DNA of 64,000 nt, taken from the NCBI GenBank assembly GCA_013076295.1, contig RQOL01000855.1, positions 558,001 through 622,000 of the forward strand. Reading direction: 5' to 3'. This DNA comes from Sanderia malayensis (Eukaryota > Cnidaria > Scyphozoa > Semaeostomeae > Pelagiidae). Of the stretch, positions 11,503 to 24,800 are shown piece by piece; the first letter of the stretch is position 1, and every line of letters begins with the position of its first letter. Made by a program: the position numbers and the translations under genes. The notes below the pieces were generated by a model that was given only the letters and a program-made list of their open reading frames with translations, was not told the DNA's origin and searched no databases.

Positions 11503-14500
11503 ATGGAAGATTTCAGTGATGAGCAGATAAACTCATTAGCTGCAGAATGGGTGAACAAGATAAAAACAAACGTTGCTCGCGGAGCAGCGGGCCTAAGCAT
11601 GTTGGAAGAGGGAGGCTCTTCAAACTTTGATGCAATATTGACAGGTAAACACTTGAATTCCTCAGAACAGGTGCCGGGTAGCTATGATGTAAGCTGCCGA
11701 ATAGGAAGTGAGTATGAGCTCGAAGAGGGCACGCGAAGCTTGTTTCCTGAAAAGAACAACGCTACTTCGGAAATTTGTTGTCGTCAACAACAGAAATGTT
11801 ATTCCACTATACCTGGAAGCATAACGCACTCTGAATTTCATAGGATAACAAACGAAGGTAAGTTTAGTAAAGAGTGGAATTTGAATGCAAGAGAACATAG
11901 TGGTTTGAATGAAACGAATGTTGACCGCAAGTCAGGGAAGTCTTGGCTTAGCAATACAATACAGCAAACAACTGGGAGTAGACCAGCAAGTGGAAGTAAA
12001 CAAAACAGAGGCAAATCCGAGGAGAAAGAATTGCATTTTGGTTCTCCAATCATGCCTGCTGCAGAAGAGTTTGATTATAATATTCAGAAGAAAACAGCTG
12101 GCAAACAACGAGGATATGTTTTTGAGGATGGTTTAATGAATGAATGTCAAAATGAACTTTTTGAAATTTGGGGCTTTGACAATGAACAGTGTAAAACTGC
12201 ATTGAAATATCTGGAAAAGAGTGAAGCTTGTGAGATTGTTGACAAAGTTGATTTCATGCATGAAAAAGAGAACATTCTTGAGAAAGGTTCTCGACAGCAC
12301 GATGATTTTCTATTCCCAGGAGATGGCATCAGCTCTGCAGATGATGTTTTAATAAAGAGGAGGATCAGTGAAGGAAAACTTTTCAATGATATAACTAATA
12401 TAGGCCATGACATAGACGTTGGAAATGATATTAATGAACTGAAGGACAAAAGTGTTCCTGACAACATGGTTGATTTTGAAGATGATCACAAGTTTCATCC
12501 TGCTAGCTATCACAAGCTATGTCCGGCTTGTTATCAGAAAAATTCATCCACAGCCAATTGGTGTGAAGAATGTGGCAAGGCGTTAGTTTCTGTTGAGGTC
12601 CGCAAATTTGGTGTTGTTGATCCTGAGAGAAATAATAATGGCAACTATTTAGAAACATCACCAAGGAGACCTGAAGAATCAACAGTTGGAGTTGATGTTC
12701 CCAGAGGCAGCAAAACATCCAGTTTTAAATTGAATCCTAACAGTGCTGAATTTATCTCTGCATATTCCAGACCAGAGATGCAGTCTGATAATTATGCAAT
12801 GCAGTCTGATAATTATGCAATGCAGTCTGATAATTATGCAATGCAGAGATGTTCACCAGTGGAATATAGTCCAAGAGATAGGTGTCATAGTTTCCATACA
12901 CCTACATCTATCACCGAGCAAACAGTTGGCTATTCAGGAAGCTTTCCACGGGCAGCATCAGGTTTTGACAGGGGAGAGTTGAGTTCTAAACATTCTCTGT
13001 CACCCAATCATTTGTCCCCAGATAAGATGCCAGTTGGATGTTTCAGCAGATTTTATGGCATTGATACTGCACCAGTAGGTAACAGCTACGAAGGACAAAA
13101 TATTACAATAAACACTCAGGTTGGAATGTATAATTCACCGGGATATTACCCACCAAAGTCAGTTCAGAATGCAAGCAATCAATATCAACGTAAGTCAAAT
13201 GGGTTTAAAGAGCGGAGAGATCATCTGCAAATGATGCACTCCCCAAAAGCATCACTCTCATATGATTCTAGTTATGATAGCCTGAATGCATGGAATGAGC
13301 AGGTCCGACCAAGAAGCACAAGTCTTCTCAACATTCACTTTAGTGCTGGTTCTCCACAGCCGTATACCTCAAGCTATCCTATTTTTGTCAGTGAGCAATC
13401 TCACGTTCAACAGAGCATCCAGCATTGTGCTCCAGTTACCCAACCACACTATGTTGCAGGCAGCAACGGGTACCAAGGATTTGATTTTGAAAACCCCCAA
13501 TTTGAGCCACAAGTCCCTGATTGCCAGCTGTTTGACGAGGCTGCATTTTCCAAAGAATTTGTTCGGTCCCGACTCTGTCAACAGTTGGACTCGGCTTATG
13601 GTAATCATCAGCAGTATGCTTATCATCACGCTGCAGAAATGCAGAATTCTTTGTACATGTTGCAACCTATGAATACTGGTCAGGATCCCTTGGTCAGGAT
13701 GTACACAAAGAAGAAGCTATACAACAGCTCTTTGGACTCTCCAAGATCTCCAAGGAATCTATTTGGAAGAGTGAAAAAAGGCAAACAGAAATCAGCAAAG
13801 GGAACAAAATTAAAGGAATTAAAGGAGCTGGCTTTTAAAGAGGTGTTAATATTAAATGTTATATAAATCAAGCTTATCTTTCTTCACTTTCTATTTCATT
13901 TTTTTTCTTCATCTTGTTCTCATTTGCTTTCTTTGGTCTTCTTTATTTATTTATTTTGTTTATTTTTCCTTCCTCCTTCATCTTTACCCCCTTCCCAAAT
14001 CATCTATTTTTAGCTCGATTTTCATACAAAATTCTCAAGTTTTTATCTGTTTCATTGATAGCCTTCAGAAAGCAATAAAGCAGTACCTCTCACAGAGGAC
14101 ACATCAAATGCAAACGCCATAACGGAAACAGTTGTCCCTCCCCTTTCACTAGACGGTAAGATATACGCGTATCTATGGTATGTTGTGATTTGTATCATTA
14201 TAGCTACGTCTGTATCCATTTCTCTGTATGCATACTCCCTATGTGGAAGAGTATCAATTTTTTCTAGTTTTCAATAGTTTTAAAAGATCTTTAGGACGAC
14301 AAAATCGCTCTAAAAACATCTGACATCTGAATGCATTTGTGTCTCTTCATTTTAGGGTTAGATACTTATGACCAAGTGCTAACTTTGGTGAGTAAATCAG
14401 ATACGAATAATCGACGAAGCTATGTTCACGTTAAATTCACCCTGGTCATGTTTTCTTCGGGTTCGATCTTATATAGCTCGCATCCTTCTTTATTCGAACG

Positions 14501-17500
14501 AACTTCCAGCTTTATTGCAGAGTCCAGAAAAAGGTCAAACCTTCCTCTGGCTGCCAATTCTGTAAATTGGACCTTCCTCATTTTATAGAAGTAAAATAGT
14601 GGGGTTTTTTAATCTCCATTGCAAAATTCAAGATTTTCTATTGCTATGAGAGTCAAATGTAATTGATAATTTTTTGAGGAAATTATATAATCCATATGTC
14701 TACATAGTTGAGTGACATATAACACAAAGTTTGCTGTTTAGCTTTTTACAGAATGATAATTGATTTTATAAAGAATATTTACTGAAATTTTTCCTCAAAC
14801 CAAAATTTTTACAAAATTAGTAAACCTTCCTCAAAAATGACCATAAAAACCAAAGCCTTCCTCCGGCTCAGAGCCGTGGAGCCGTGACTTTTTCTGGACT
14901 CTGCTTTATTGCTTCTTGCTTGAGTCGCTCGAGTCTCGACTGCTACTTGATTTGACGTCATGCCCGTCGTATCCTATTGAGTGTTGTTTCCATCTATTCG
15001 TCCAGATCAGAACAGCCCAAGAAGAAGCCGTTCCGTATCTTTGTCTTCCAGAAGAAGTCATTCTGTACATATTGTCCTTCCTACCCACGTCCGATCTCTG
15101 CAGATGCTCCCTGGTTTGCAGACAATTCCACAGAATTGCAACTGATGAATCCCTATGTAAGTTGACACAGTTATATGACGGATCAATGACATGGAAATTT
15201 AGTAATTCCCAATAACTGGTACCTCTTAAACTCTAAAAGCCTTTCTATTTCTCATCACAGTTTTGCCCAGTACGTTCTTTCTTCGCTCGAACCCCGAATT
15301 ACTGCAACATATTTAATCGGTTCCTTGCTAACTTGAGTTATCGAGGTTTGACCGTGCTGCAAGCCTGGCTTGAACAAAGGCAGTTTTTGCGCTCTATTCT
15401 CATCCCGTTACTTGCTTTGCAGGGAAGGAAATAGTGCTTCGAAAACGAAATGACTTGAGCGACGAGACTCTTGGGAAAATTGGACAGAAACGACCGATAT
15501 CTCTGACAATTGCTCAATGCCACAGTGATAAGGTCACAGAAGGAGGATTACGGGAGCTGTTCAGAAATTGTGCGGATAGTTTGCAAGTAAGTAGTGAGAT
15601 TCTTTTCTGAGTATTGAAAATTTGTGTGTGCTTGTTTGCGTTTGGAGAATATTCTTCCCATACCTAGTGTTACTGTTTACTCTTCTTCCCATATCATCGG
15701 CTAGTGAAAGGATAAGAATGTTCAGTACTGGGTTTTTGAAACCTAAGAAAGCTGAATTATTTAGATACTCAAGGTTTCAATGAGAAGTTGCTCTGAAAAT
15801 ACGAAATAATGAATGTTGTGACTACTGTATGTTATTTATCAACATATACGTTCAGTATGTTATTGATCAACATACACGTTAAGTATGTTGTTTGCGGCAT
15901 AGCATATTGTTTGTTAACGTAAAACATTTGAATTGTTTCCAAGAAGCCCGTGAGAAAGTTTTGATACTGAAATTGAGAAATTGCTAAGAAAGCTTGAGTA
16001 CTGCTCTGGTCTTCTCTCGTGAAGCTTTCCAATGTCAATATGTATTTGATTCATGTTATTTCCTAGGATCTTGGATTTAGTGCCTGCAGTGGTCAGGCTC
16101 TGATTGGTGAGCTGATTCTGTTGCATGCTTCGAGATGCAAAAATCTCCTCTCCATTGATATCAGTTGGTCAAACGTGTCTGATTGTGGAATACAAGCCTT
16201 TGCTGAATCTGTAGATCGGTAAGAATCTTATAGTCACAGTATACAGGGATGCCGGAAGCACATTGGGGCACAGGGGGTCAAACTTCTTTAAAGGACACTT
16301 TTGGGCGTGGCATAAGTCCCCTTCCAAGAGCCTTTTCAATTTTGGTATGGCTGTTTCTTAGCTTTGGAAAATTGAGCCTTCCGTTTCTTATAGAGTGTTT
16401 CTTGTAAAAAAAAATGAGTGTATTGTTGTGCTATGCTGTATCTAATCTGCTGTTTCAGTTAAATACCAATGGCGATCGTTGATCACAATACGTCTTCTTG
16501 TAAAGCAAAAAAGCCGTAATAATTCAAAAAGGGCACTTATCGCCCCCCTGCACCCCCTCATAAAAGGGCAAGGGGGCAGTCGCCCCCATTGCCCCCTGTT
16601 CCGGCATCGATGACAGTATAGCATTGCAATGTGTATTATATTGTGTATTATTGCGTAGCACTCTTACATGTATCCGACAAAGCAGTAACGTGACGTCTGC
16701 ATTGAATGTCGATAGAACAATGACCACTGGTTGATATTTATGGCATACAGTACCTGTGGACAAAAAGATCGATTTCCTGCTATTAACAGACTTCAAATGC
16801 CTCAAAAGATGACAAGGATGAAATTTAAATTACTTTTGGGGGAAATTAACATTTTGATTCACTGCCATTTATCAGAGATTTATGTATTTTCTTTGTGTCG
16901 TAGATTGGAATGCATATGCATGAATGGCTGCCAAGCAATTACAGATGAATCGATCAGATGCATAGCTGCTCGGCATTCGAAGAGGTATATTTCCTGCTAA
17001 TTCTTTTATAAGTATTCCATGTTATGATTCATATAGTTTGCCCCAGTTCTACTTTCTGCAATTCAATTTAGTTATTACCAATGATTTATTATCACAGTTA
17101 AGTTTCAAAATATTTAATTTTTCTCTTCCTGGAGAAAATTGCAATTCTATATATGCAATGAAATATCCTGACTTGTTGTATCCAAGTGAAGATAGATTAA
17201 TTATTTGCTTATTTTTATTGCTTTTCCAGCATTAGAGTGATTGAAATGTTTGGCTGTTTCAACATATCTCAATTTGCTTTGTCAATCTTGCAAAAGCACT
17301 GTCCTAATCTCGAAACCATCAATATCGGGCAATGTCACAAGGTAATGTTTTTAAATAGTTGTAATATTTTTCCAAGAAAAATAATCCGTTTTTAATGTAA
17401 AAAGTTGTTTTTGTGCAACATTTATGCATCAGTTGTTATAAATTCTTACTTACTGAGTCTCTAAATTCTTACTCTTATTTTGGTTTTGAATCTTATTCTA

Positions 17501-20025
17501 ATTCTGCTATTTTTCCAGGTGACAACTGGGTCAATATTAGAATTCGCCAAACAAATGCCTAAGTTGGAGAATATTGACCTACGGGGCTGTAAACAGGTAA
17601 GGCTAGATTACACACTATTTATAACTTATTACAGTGGGTTAAAAATTGTTTCCATTAAAGTTACAATATGTTTTAAACAGTTCCTTTTTTCCTTTCTCGT
17701 TCTTTTTCGCATCTTTCTTATTTCTACAATTGTTTTGCTTTTTCTATCACTTCTACTCTTTATCCTCTTTCTTATTTCGTCAGTCTTTTTCGTTTTTAAC
17801 CTCTTTTGTAATATTTGGTCCTCTTACTCTTCCTTTTCCTTTATTTTATTTTCTTCATCAGTTCTCCTATTCTCTCCATTGCTTTTCTTTCATCATTTCT
17901 CTTATTATCTTCGTTTGTCTTCATCTTCTCTTCTTAATCTTTGTCTATTTTTCGTTATTTTGCTCTTCCTTCATTGCTGTGCCATTTTTCCTCCGTCTTT
18001 TCAGATCTTCATCTTTTCATCTATCCTTTCTTTTTATTTTTCTTCTTCATTTTGTCTTTGTCCTTTTCCTGTTCATCTGCTTTCTTCTTCGACAAAGGTT
18101 TAAATTATTTTTCCTATCCTTTTCTTTGATTGATTGAAATTATCTGGGTAAATTGGTACAATCCTCTTTATTCTTCTTTTAACAGATTAGAGACATTGCA
18201 ATAAAACAATTAGCAAGTAGCTGCCGCTCGCTGTCGACTTTGGTCATTGCCAACTGCCCAATGTTGACTGATGCATCTCTTGTTGCAATTGCAACCCATC
18301 TACCAGCAATACGGTGAGAAACTTTTTTCAGGCACTTCCCCCGTGGTCGCTCATCAAATCCCATTGAAAATCATAGCAGAAGTTTATAACGCACGGGTTG
18401 TTTGTCACGACGATGAATACCATGATTTCATAGGTGTTTTTGAAGGTGTGCAGTTGAATATCGATAGATCAGACACTCGCGAGATTAAGAAATTTCTTCC
18501 AGTTCATAGTAAGCGAGACTTGGAGTTGTAGAAGGGCGACATTTTGTTAGCACAAGTTATTAACCTATAGTTGACTTAACCATTGAAGTAGCATCGACTT
18601 CAGTGTAGATTGGTTGAATGTTAGTTGATTCTGATATGATATGATGTGAACATTGTTACAGGTGTTTGGATGTGTGTGGATGCACAAAAGTGACTGACCG
18701 TGGTGTAGTATCTTTGGCTAAAGCTTGCAATAAGCTTGAAGTCCTCGACCTCAGCTCCACAACAATAACAGACAAGGGGTATGTAATGCTTGCGTAGTTG
18801 ATGAAATGCATCGAAACCCTTTGTTTATAGTGAATTTTATGATATCAACGAACCAAGCGTCTGGTTCCTTTGTTCATTAGTCACATTTTATGCTTGAAAC
18901 GAACTCCTTTTGGTATTATGGAGTTCAACAAATGTTTTTTATATAACATGCTGCTTTATTAGAAGCTAAAACAAGGATTGACGAAAATGTAAAAAACTTT
19001 AGTACTGGGCTGAAAAATAATTAAGAAACTACGATTCCAGTCTTTAGTTTGCGCACGGCATTGTCTCATTGATTATCAAGAATTTTGTTAATTTTTCCAA
19101 CAATGATTTATACATAACCACCCAAAAATGTCCCATTTCAAAACAATAATATAATCTCAAATTCCCAAAATAAGGAACCAATTAACAATCTTTTAGTGCC
19201 AAAACGCCAAAATTGTCATGCCAAGTTGAGAAAGTTTTATTGCCAAATGCTGATCCAAGTTTCTTATTATATGAATACATGTATATGGACGCTTTTTGAA
19301 CTTTTTTAGTTGTGGAAATTATCTTTTGTACCTGACAAATTCCTGATATTCTGAACACCATCTTGATTCTACTGAATCTTTACTTTCTTGCCATGTTTCT
19401 GACTTTCTTATTAATTTTCTTCTTTTGTTGCAGTGTGGTATCGTTAGCTAATTATTGTCACCAGACACTCGAGTCACTGAAACTGAGTTTTTGTCATGGA
19501 ACCACAGAAATGGCATTAGAACAACTTGCAAAGAAGTGTGCCCGGTATGCGCTTATGTTAATTTGCTATGTTATCATGCTTGGAAGCCTAGCTAACATTT
19601 ATCCCAAGGCTGGTGTTTATGGTAAACATTTTGTGTAAAGAATGAATGCAGTGGTATAATGGTTGAAGGATTTGAATGACAGAACAGTTACAGGAATTTG
19701 AGCTTTCCAACGCTCAAAATTTAATTTGCATTATGGCGTTTGATTCGATATGTCCATGCGTTTTAAAACTTTTTGATTTATTTTGGGTTTTTCTATGAAG
19801 TTCGAGAGATGAAAAATTGCACTTTACCAAAATTCAATGCTGCAAGTATTTTATTTAAGGCTTTCCCTGCCACAATTGCCCAGAAGTTATTGACTTATCA
19901 GCTCGCTTTTTTGAATGGTTCCCTTCTCTTTCAGGCTAAAGTTGTTACATCTCTATGGTTGCAAACGAGTAAAAAGTATTAACAAGGTTCAAAGCATGAA
20001 CAGAAAGTTGGTGATCGAGCGTTGA
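11503..20025 (+). CDS. Large F-box/leucine-rich-repeat protein with zinc-ribbon N-terminus
   Basis: Thirteen exons: 11503-13842, 14062-14155, 14356-14387, 15006-15156, 15423-15586, 16067-16218, 16904-16984, 17230-17341, 17519-17596, 18186-18313, 18662-18778, 19434-19544 and 19935-20025. All are GT-AG, all phases agree, total 3651 nt (1216 aa). Residues 1-800 look largely disordered, with a CPAC...CEEC zinc ribbon near 340-363 and three in-frame copies of MQSDNYA near 426-447. The F-box lies near 832-875 (LPEEVILYILSFLP...LVCRQF...DESLWKEI), followed by ten or so amino-acid/cysteine-type LRRs (such as LECICMNGCQAITDESI). F-box/LRR proteins are substrate receptors of SCF (SKP1-CUL1) ubiquitin ligases. 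FBXO41 also puts a zinc-finger N-terminus ahead of an F-box, but I cannot assign orthology. The start is the first ATG with a coding context. Confidence 0.88.
14518..14903. mobile_element. hAT-type MITE, family B, in F-box/LRR intron 3
   Basis: 386 bp. Ends are CAGAGTCCAGAAAAAGGTCA and CTGGACTCTG, with flanking exact 8-bp duplications CTTTATTG (14510-14517 and 14904-14911). The interior has several ACCTTCCTC motifs in direct and partly inverted order. It ends about 100 bp before the F-box exon. Confidence 0.8.
16244..16612. mobile_element. hAT-type MITE, family C, in an LRR intron
   Basis: 369 bp, left end CAGGGATGCCGGAAGCACA, right end TTCCGGCATCGATG. It is flanked by exact 8-bp duplications ACAGTATA (16236-16243 and 16613-16620). 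Subterminal C/G runs (GGGGCACAGGGGG and its inverse) extend the inverted repeat imperfectly. Confidence 0.8.
17640..18135 (+). repeat. long pyrimidine-rich tract in F-box/LRR intron
   Basis: About 490 bases that are almost pure T and C on the coding strand (TTCTTC, CTTTTTC, TCTTCC and similar), ending about 50 bases before the next acceptor at 18185. The apparent long Phe/Ser/Leu-rich frames here are artefacts of composition. A similar tract is in an intron of the 1616-aa gene. Confidence 0.7.
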
Positions 20026-21400
20026 TCGTTCCATTTTGTGTTATTCATTGCACGTTGTTGAATTACTGTATATATATTACGGCTTTTAGCTCTATTAATT
20101 GGAGGCACAGGTGGTAAAGTTAACGAGGCGCTGGCTACATGTTGTGGAATGTTGCAAGTTAGGCCCACAATCCATGTTGACCACATTCTCAGACTTTTAT
20201 AACAACATTCCTAATTTGTTCATGCACGTTTGGATTTATATTATTCTCTTAGTGCTGAACAATTGTATAAAAATGTAGAAGGAATTTCAAGAAGATAATG
20301 ACTGTAAATTTCCTCTTCGAATGTCTTTTGAGATTTATCGTGAGAATTAACTCGAAGTGTTGATATTTATAAATTTGTTTCATATAACGGGTGTAAAAAT
20401 ATTTCATTTGACCTCTTTTATTTGAAAGGCAAATTCAATTGTGTGATGCACCAAAAATTATACTAAGTGGGAAGCAAGGCTTGCTTTAAGCGACGCACTT
20501 CAATGTTCACAAATTTGTATGCTAAAATATTTTGTGATTTCTTGTTTTTACTTTTAAGTTTTAACGTTGGTTGTGGTTTATTTTATTATTCGGAAACTAA
20601 AACATTTGTTTTTTAAATTATATAATAATTGACACTTTGTTTTGTAAAACTTTTCTTTTTTCACATTTTTCTTCGCCCTTGAGACTTGAAAGTTTGACCA
20701 GGCTGTCCCGTGGGAATAAAAATTGTTGCGAGAAGTTAGAAAGACGAAAGAATTTTCGCTAGAGGTGTCTCTGGAGGCAAATCACCACATTTGTGCTTTA
20801 TGCATTTCAATTTCTTTTGGCAGTTCAAGACCTTGAGTGAACATCGAAGTGACTCGCACCAAAGTTTCAAAGATGTCTCATTGTTTATGAATGAAGCCCT
20901 GTGACACTAAAGGTCAAACTGGACGCCAAGAATAGACTCGCATAGCTATTCAAAACAAGAAATTATTCCAAGAAGCATAAAATCAAGCAAGAGAAGAGAA
21001 TATAAACCGTAAGTGATAATTTCCATCTGTTTTCTTTAGACCATGTTTTAAGCAGAGTCGAAAATTTGAATCGAACCAAGTATTTTCCTTTAGTTAAATC
21101 GTAACACAACAAATTCTACAATTGTACATAACTATATATAGACTAGGATTAATATTATATTAAAGTAGTGATATTAATACGAAATATAATTACATTTGCA
21201 TCTATTTAAAGTGAAACAATTTAGGCCGAGGCCATGCAAAGTAAACATTGTTCCCCGCATGACCATTTCATTTCATCCATTTCAAGTTTCAAGCTAAAAT
21301 CTCGCTTTCCTGATTCACAGGTCGCTCGATGCTTTTATGTATATCGCAAATATACAGTATCGCAAATCGCAATTAATGAGTAATGGTACAGCGTATTTGC
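20026..21400. other. 3' UTR and intergenic sequence
   Basis: AT-rich sequence after the F-box/LRR stop. AATAAA at 20715-20720 is a plausible poly(A) signal (690 bases downstream). No other coding frame, RNA gene or clear repeat was recognised before the short element at 21401. Confidence 0.5.
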
Positions 21401-21586
21401 CATAGAGATAGGATTTATAATACATTAGAGGGGGGCTAACTCCTTTTGTTTCGGTCATAGCGAGGTTGATACTTTGTGAGCCATCTTGTTGACGGGAGAA
21501 GTTGCAGAAATATTTACCAGGCACGGCAATGTCTGGAGCTGACCTAAAGTTTAAATTTAAAGCTTTATCATATATCCTATCTCTAT
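21401..21586. mobile_element. short MITE with about 9-bp flanking duplication
   Basis: Inverted ends ATAGAGATAGGATTTAT and ATATCCTATCTCTAT flank 186 bp. The sequence CGTATTTGC occurs immediately outside both ends (21392-21400 and 21587-21595). A 9-bp duplication is typical of Mutator-like elements; 8 bp with one shared base cannot be excluded. Confidence 0.55.
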
Positions 21587-21887
21587 CGTATTTGCAAAGT
21601 GTGGCCGGGCCGTCACCCCTGACAAAATTCTAAAATTACTCACTTTCGTCAAAAGTAAAACCCTGATGTGTTAGCGAATTTTGAAAGCTACTGGAAAATG
21701 TTGTGAATGTGTAATTATCTAAGAAAGTTGTTAAGGTGAGGGTGAATTAGAAACCTGGAAAGTTCGTTGAATCGAAGAGGGTTACATGCAGACAAAAATT
21801 AACTATAAAGCAATAAAATACAATAATACGAAATACGCTAAAATCGCTAATATGATACAATCTAAATTCAAGATTTGACAAGGAATT

Positions 21888-24800
21888 TCAAGGATCCTCA
21901 ACGTGATCATGATGATTTTGACCATGATGGCAAAGTTGTTGACCACCAGCTCGTTGCACAGCGGCATTCAGCGATAACATGCGCTCGACAATGCGTTCAT
22001 ATCTCCTACGTTTTCGAAAAGCTCTCGAGCTACACGGGCATGCGCAGGTGCCAGTCGAAGATGACGCAGATGATCCTGCATCGTCACAATGACGCCCAGA
22101 TGCCGCTGCCATGGCAGCCGGTGACACGTCAGCAGTTGTCGTTGTCGTTATTGTGCTTTTTCGTTTTGTTGCTGTTTTTCGGGTCGTAAAATTCGACTTC
22201 GCGAATGCTATGGTCGTTTTCGGGCAGGAAATCGTACCCGGGTATAGTTTTCGTTTGCTTCTTGATTGCATCTCGGAGTCAACGGACACGAGAAGATTCG
22301 TCGACGAATCACAACCGATTAGGAATTCAAGTTGTTTCACAAGGCAAGCAGATTGCTTCAACTTGCTCTTGGCAATGTTCGATACGGTCAAAAGTACCAT
22401 TCGAAAGTCAGCGTCTCTTCCAGACACCAAAAAGTTGCTAATGCTCCTGTGCAGCTCCTGCGCCTCGGGGCCTAGACCTGGCAGTGACGAAGAGTTGATG
22501 TTGTTGTCAGTGATGATGTCATCTGTATTGAGCAACGTGCGTCGTACGGCCGTGTCTATTATTTCAAGAATCCACGGGTTCATGTTCGCCCATCGCGAGA
22601 TCTTCTCAAGACCCTCAAAGTGCCGCTTCAAAAGACGCAGCCAATTGCAATGTCCAGTCTGTATGTACTCTCTGAAATCAACACATCAAATATGAATGTC
22701 ATACTATTGCTAATATACTGCTATACACATACACGTGTTACATGTGTCTGGATGCTTACTCGTCTTAAGTGTATGTATGCCGTTTATCAACATGGTCTAA
22801 TGCATATGAACCATTCAGTCAATATGCATACATGATGTATGCATGTATGCATATGTATACATACGTATACATACCACACAAGGGCCACACACATACATAT
22901 ATCATGAGTAGGCATATATGTAAACTTACATTTGTGTACATATGCGCAGTCCAACTGCTTAATAGTCTTGCAAAGTTTATTGCATACTACATAACACCAG
23001 ATTAAATGCATGGGTGTAATACTAACTTGTATTGTGGCATTGTTTTGACTTTTTCAGACGATCTGTATTCAATGCAGTGCTCAATGCTCTTTTCCGTCTG
23101 CCATTTCCAGACCTTCTGCTGACGAGATAGAAATTTCTGGCCATACTCGAGAAACTCTTTCCATCGGACGAAATCATTCTCAACCCTTTTTGCCATGTCT
23201 TTATATGTCAACAACACGCATTCGACAATGTCCGATTCTTTGAAATCTTCGCAACTTGACTTGGCCAATTCGTAGGTCTTAATGGCAAATTTCATGTACT
23301 CTTTCAGCTGTTTTCGACCAAAACGATGCAGCTTACCTTTGAATAGTTAAACATCTAAATTCAGTAATAGTGAAGGCTGGTGGTCAAAATATCATTACCA
23401 CAATAAAGATGTGGCCCTATTAAAAAGGTGGATGGAATAGGGTGAAAGTGTAATCATAATGTGTGAAAGTGTCTGGTGAATTACTGCAGGAGTGAATTAC
23501 AATAAGTCTTTGGATTAAGCTATAGCATTTGGATTAAAGCAAAATTTCATTCAAAGACGTTCATATTGCAAGCAGACCCTTGTTAAATTCCTCCTGTTAT
23601 AATTGTATGACATGATAGACAGTAACAAATGTTATGAAACAGATTAATTGAAATGAGTATACAAACCAAACAAAAAGGTCTTACCGTGGATATAATGTTC
23701 TCCAATTAATTGAGGTTCAAAGTAATTCAAGTAGATATTCTTGTCCTTGACAACAAGCACATCGTTTAGATTGGCATACTTCTCGCCCATTCTTAATCTT
23801 CTATAATAACGTTTTCTTCTTGATTGCAGTTCTTGTGTGTACAAAGAGTCTACCTTCTTTTGTGTCCGCATGAGCCGTTTCAATACATGCTCTTGAAAAC
23901 CTGCGTCAGAGCCCCACTTGGCCAAAGCAACTTCCAAGCACTCGGACCAAGCAATGTTTCGACGGGTGCCATTGTGCTCTACCCTCGGCAATTCTTCGTC
24001 AAGAAGTCCTGTGGCAAAATTAATAGCAAAATTAAAAGGTATGAATTTGATTTCTTTATCTTCTTCACGTTTTCTCAACTCTTGACTGTGCTTAAATGGA
24101 CTGAAAAACTGTGTCATCATATTGCAAGTTTATTAAACTGAGAGGGAGAGCTGTGTTTGAATAATGCTATCACTCCACAAAAAAGTATTGTGGGTTGATA
24201 GCTTTTCTTATAAATTTACAAGTTTCCCACTGTTCCCTATTGAAGGTTAAGTTTGTTATATGAGGAAGTTAACAAATAGCAGCACATTTGAATGATTGTA
24301 GTGTTAGTGTCATCACCACTAAGAACATGTCTCTATTCATTCTATAACCTTGGGACTTCCAAATGCTGTTCAGCCATCAGTGGCAGACAGAAGTTAATAA
24401 GAACTTACCCCAAAGTCGTTTGGCCTTGCCAATTGGAAGCAGGACAAACTTCAAACTCGGTGGCCCATTGCACATTATGCACCAAGTAAACATCCAATCA
24501 GGAAGCATCCCAGTGAAGGTAACATGGTTTCTTTCTTCAAAGATGATTTGTGACTTGTACACAAGGCGGTATATATCATGAAATGAATCAAATGGGCCTT
24601 TGACAAGTAAGTGGATTTGAAAGTCAACCTGTAATAAATACATGCACTCTGAAACATTTCAAATCTTCTAAATCTGCTGAGTTATACAATTAGTACTGCA
24701 GAGAGGGGGTTTGAGTAGCAGACTGCCCTGGGGTGGAGTGGAATCCATGTAACTTATGCCGGAGAAATCCGGTGTGGACTTACGTTTTCCTTGGCGTATT

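Noticed and set aside
17480..18137. Long Phe/Ser/Leu-rich ORFs that look like membrane proteins
   Set aside because: Pure effect of a T/C-rich intron between supported exons at 17596 and 18186.
22111..22695. 194-aa plus-strand ORF
   Set aside because: Antisense shadow of the well-supported last exon of the minus-strand F-box gene.
24009..24120. Upstream extension of F-box exon 3 (starting MMTQFFSPF)
   Set aside because: It does not join in phase to the previous exon; the acceptor at 24009 does, so the extension is intron.
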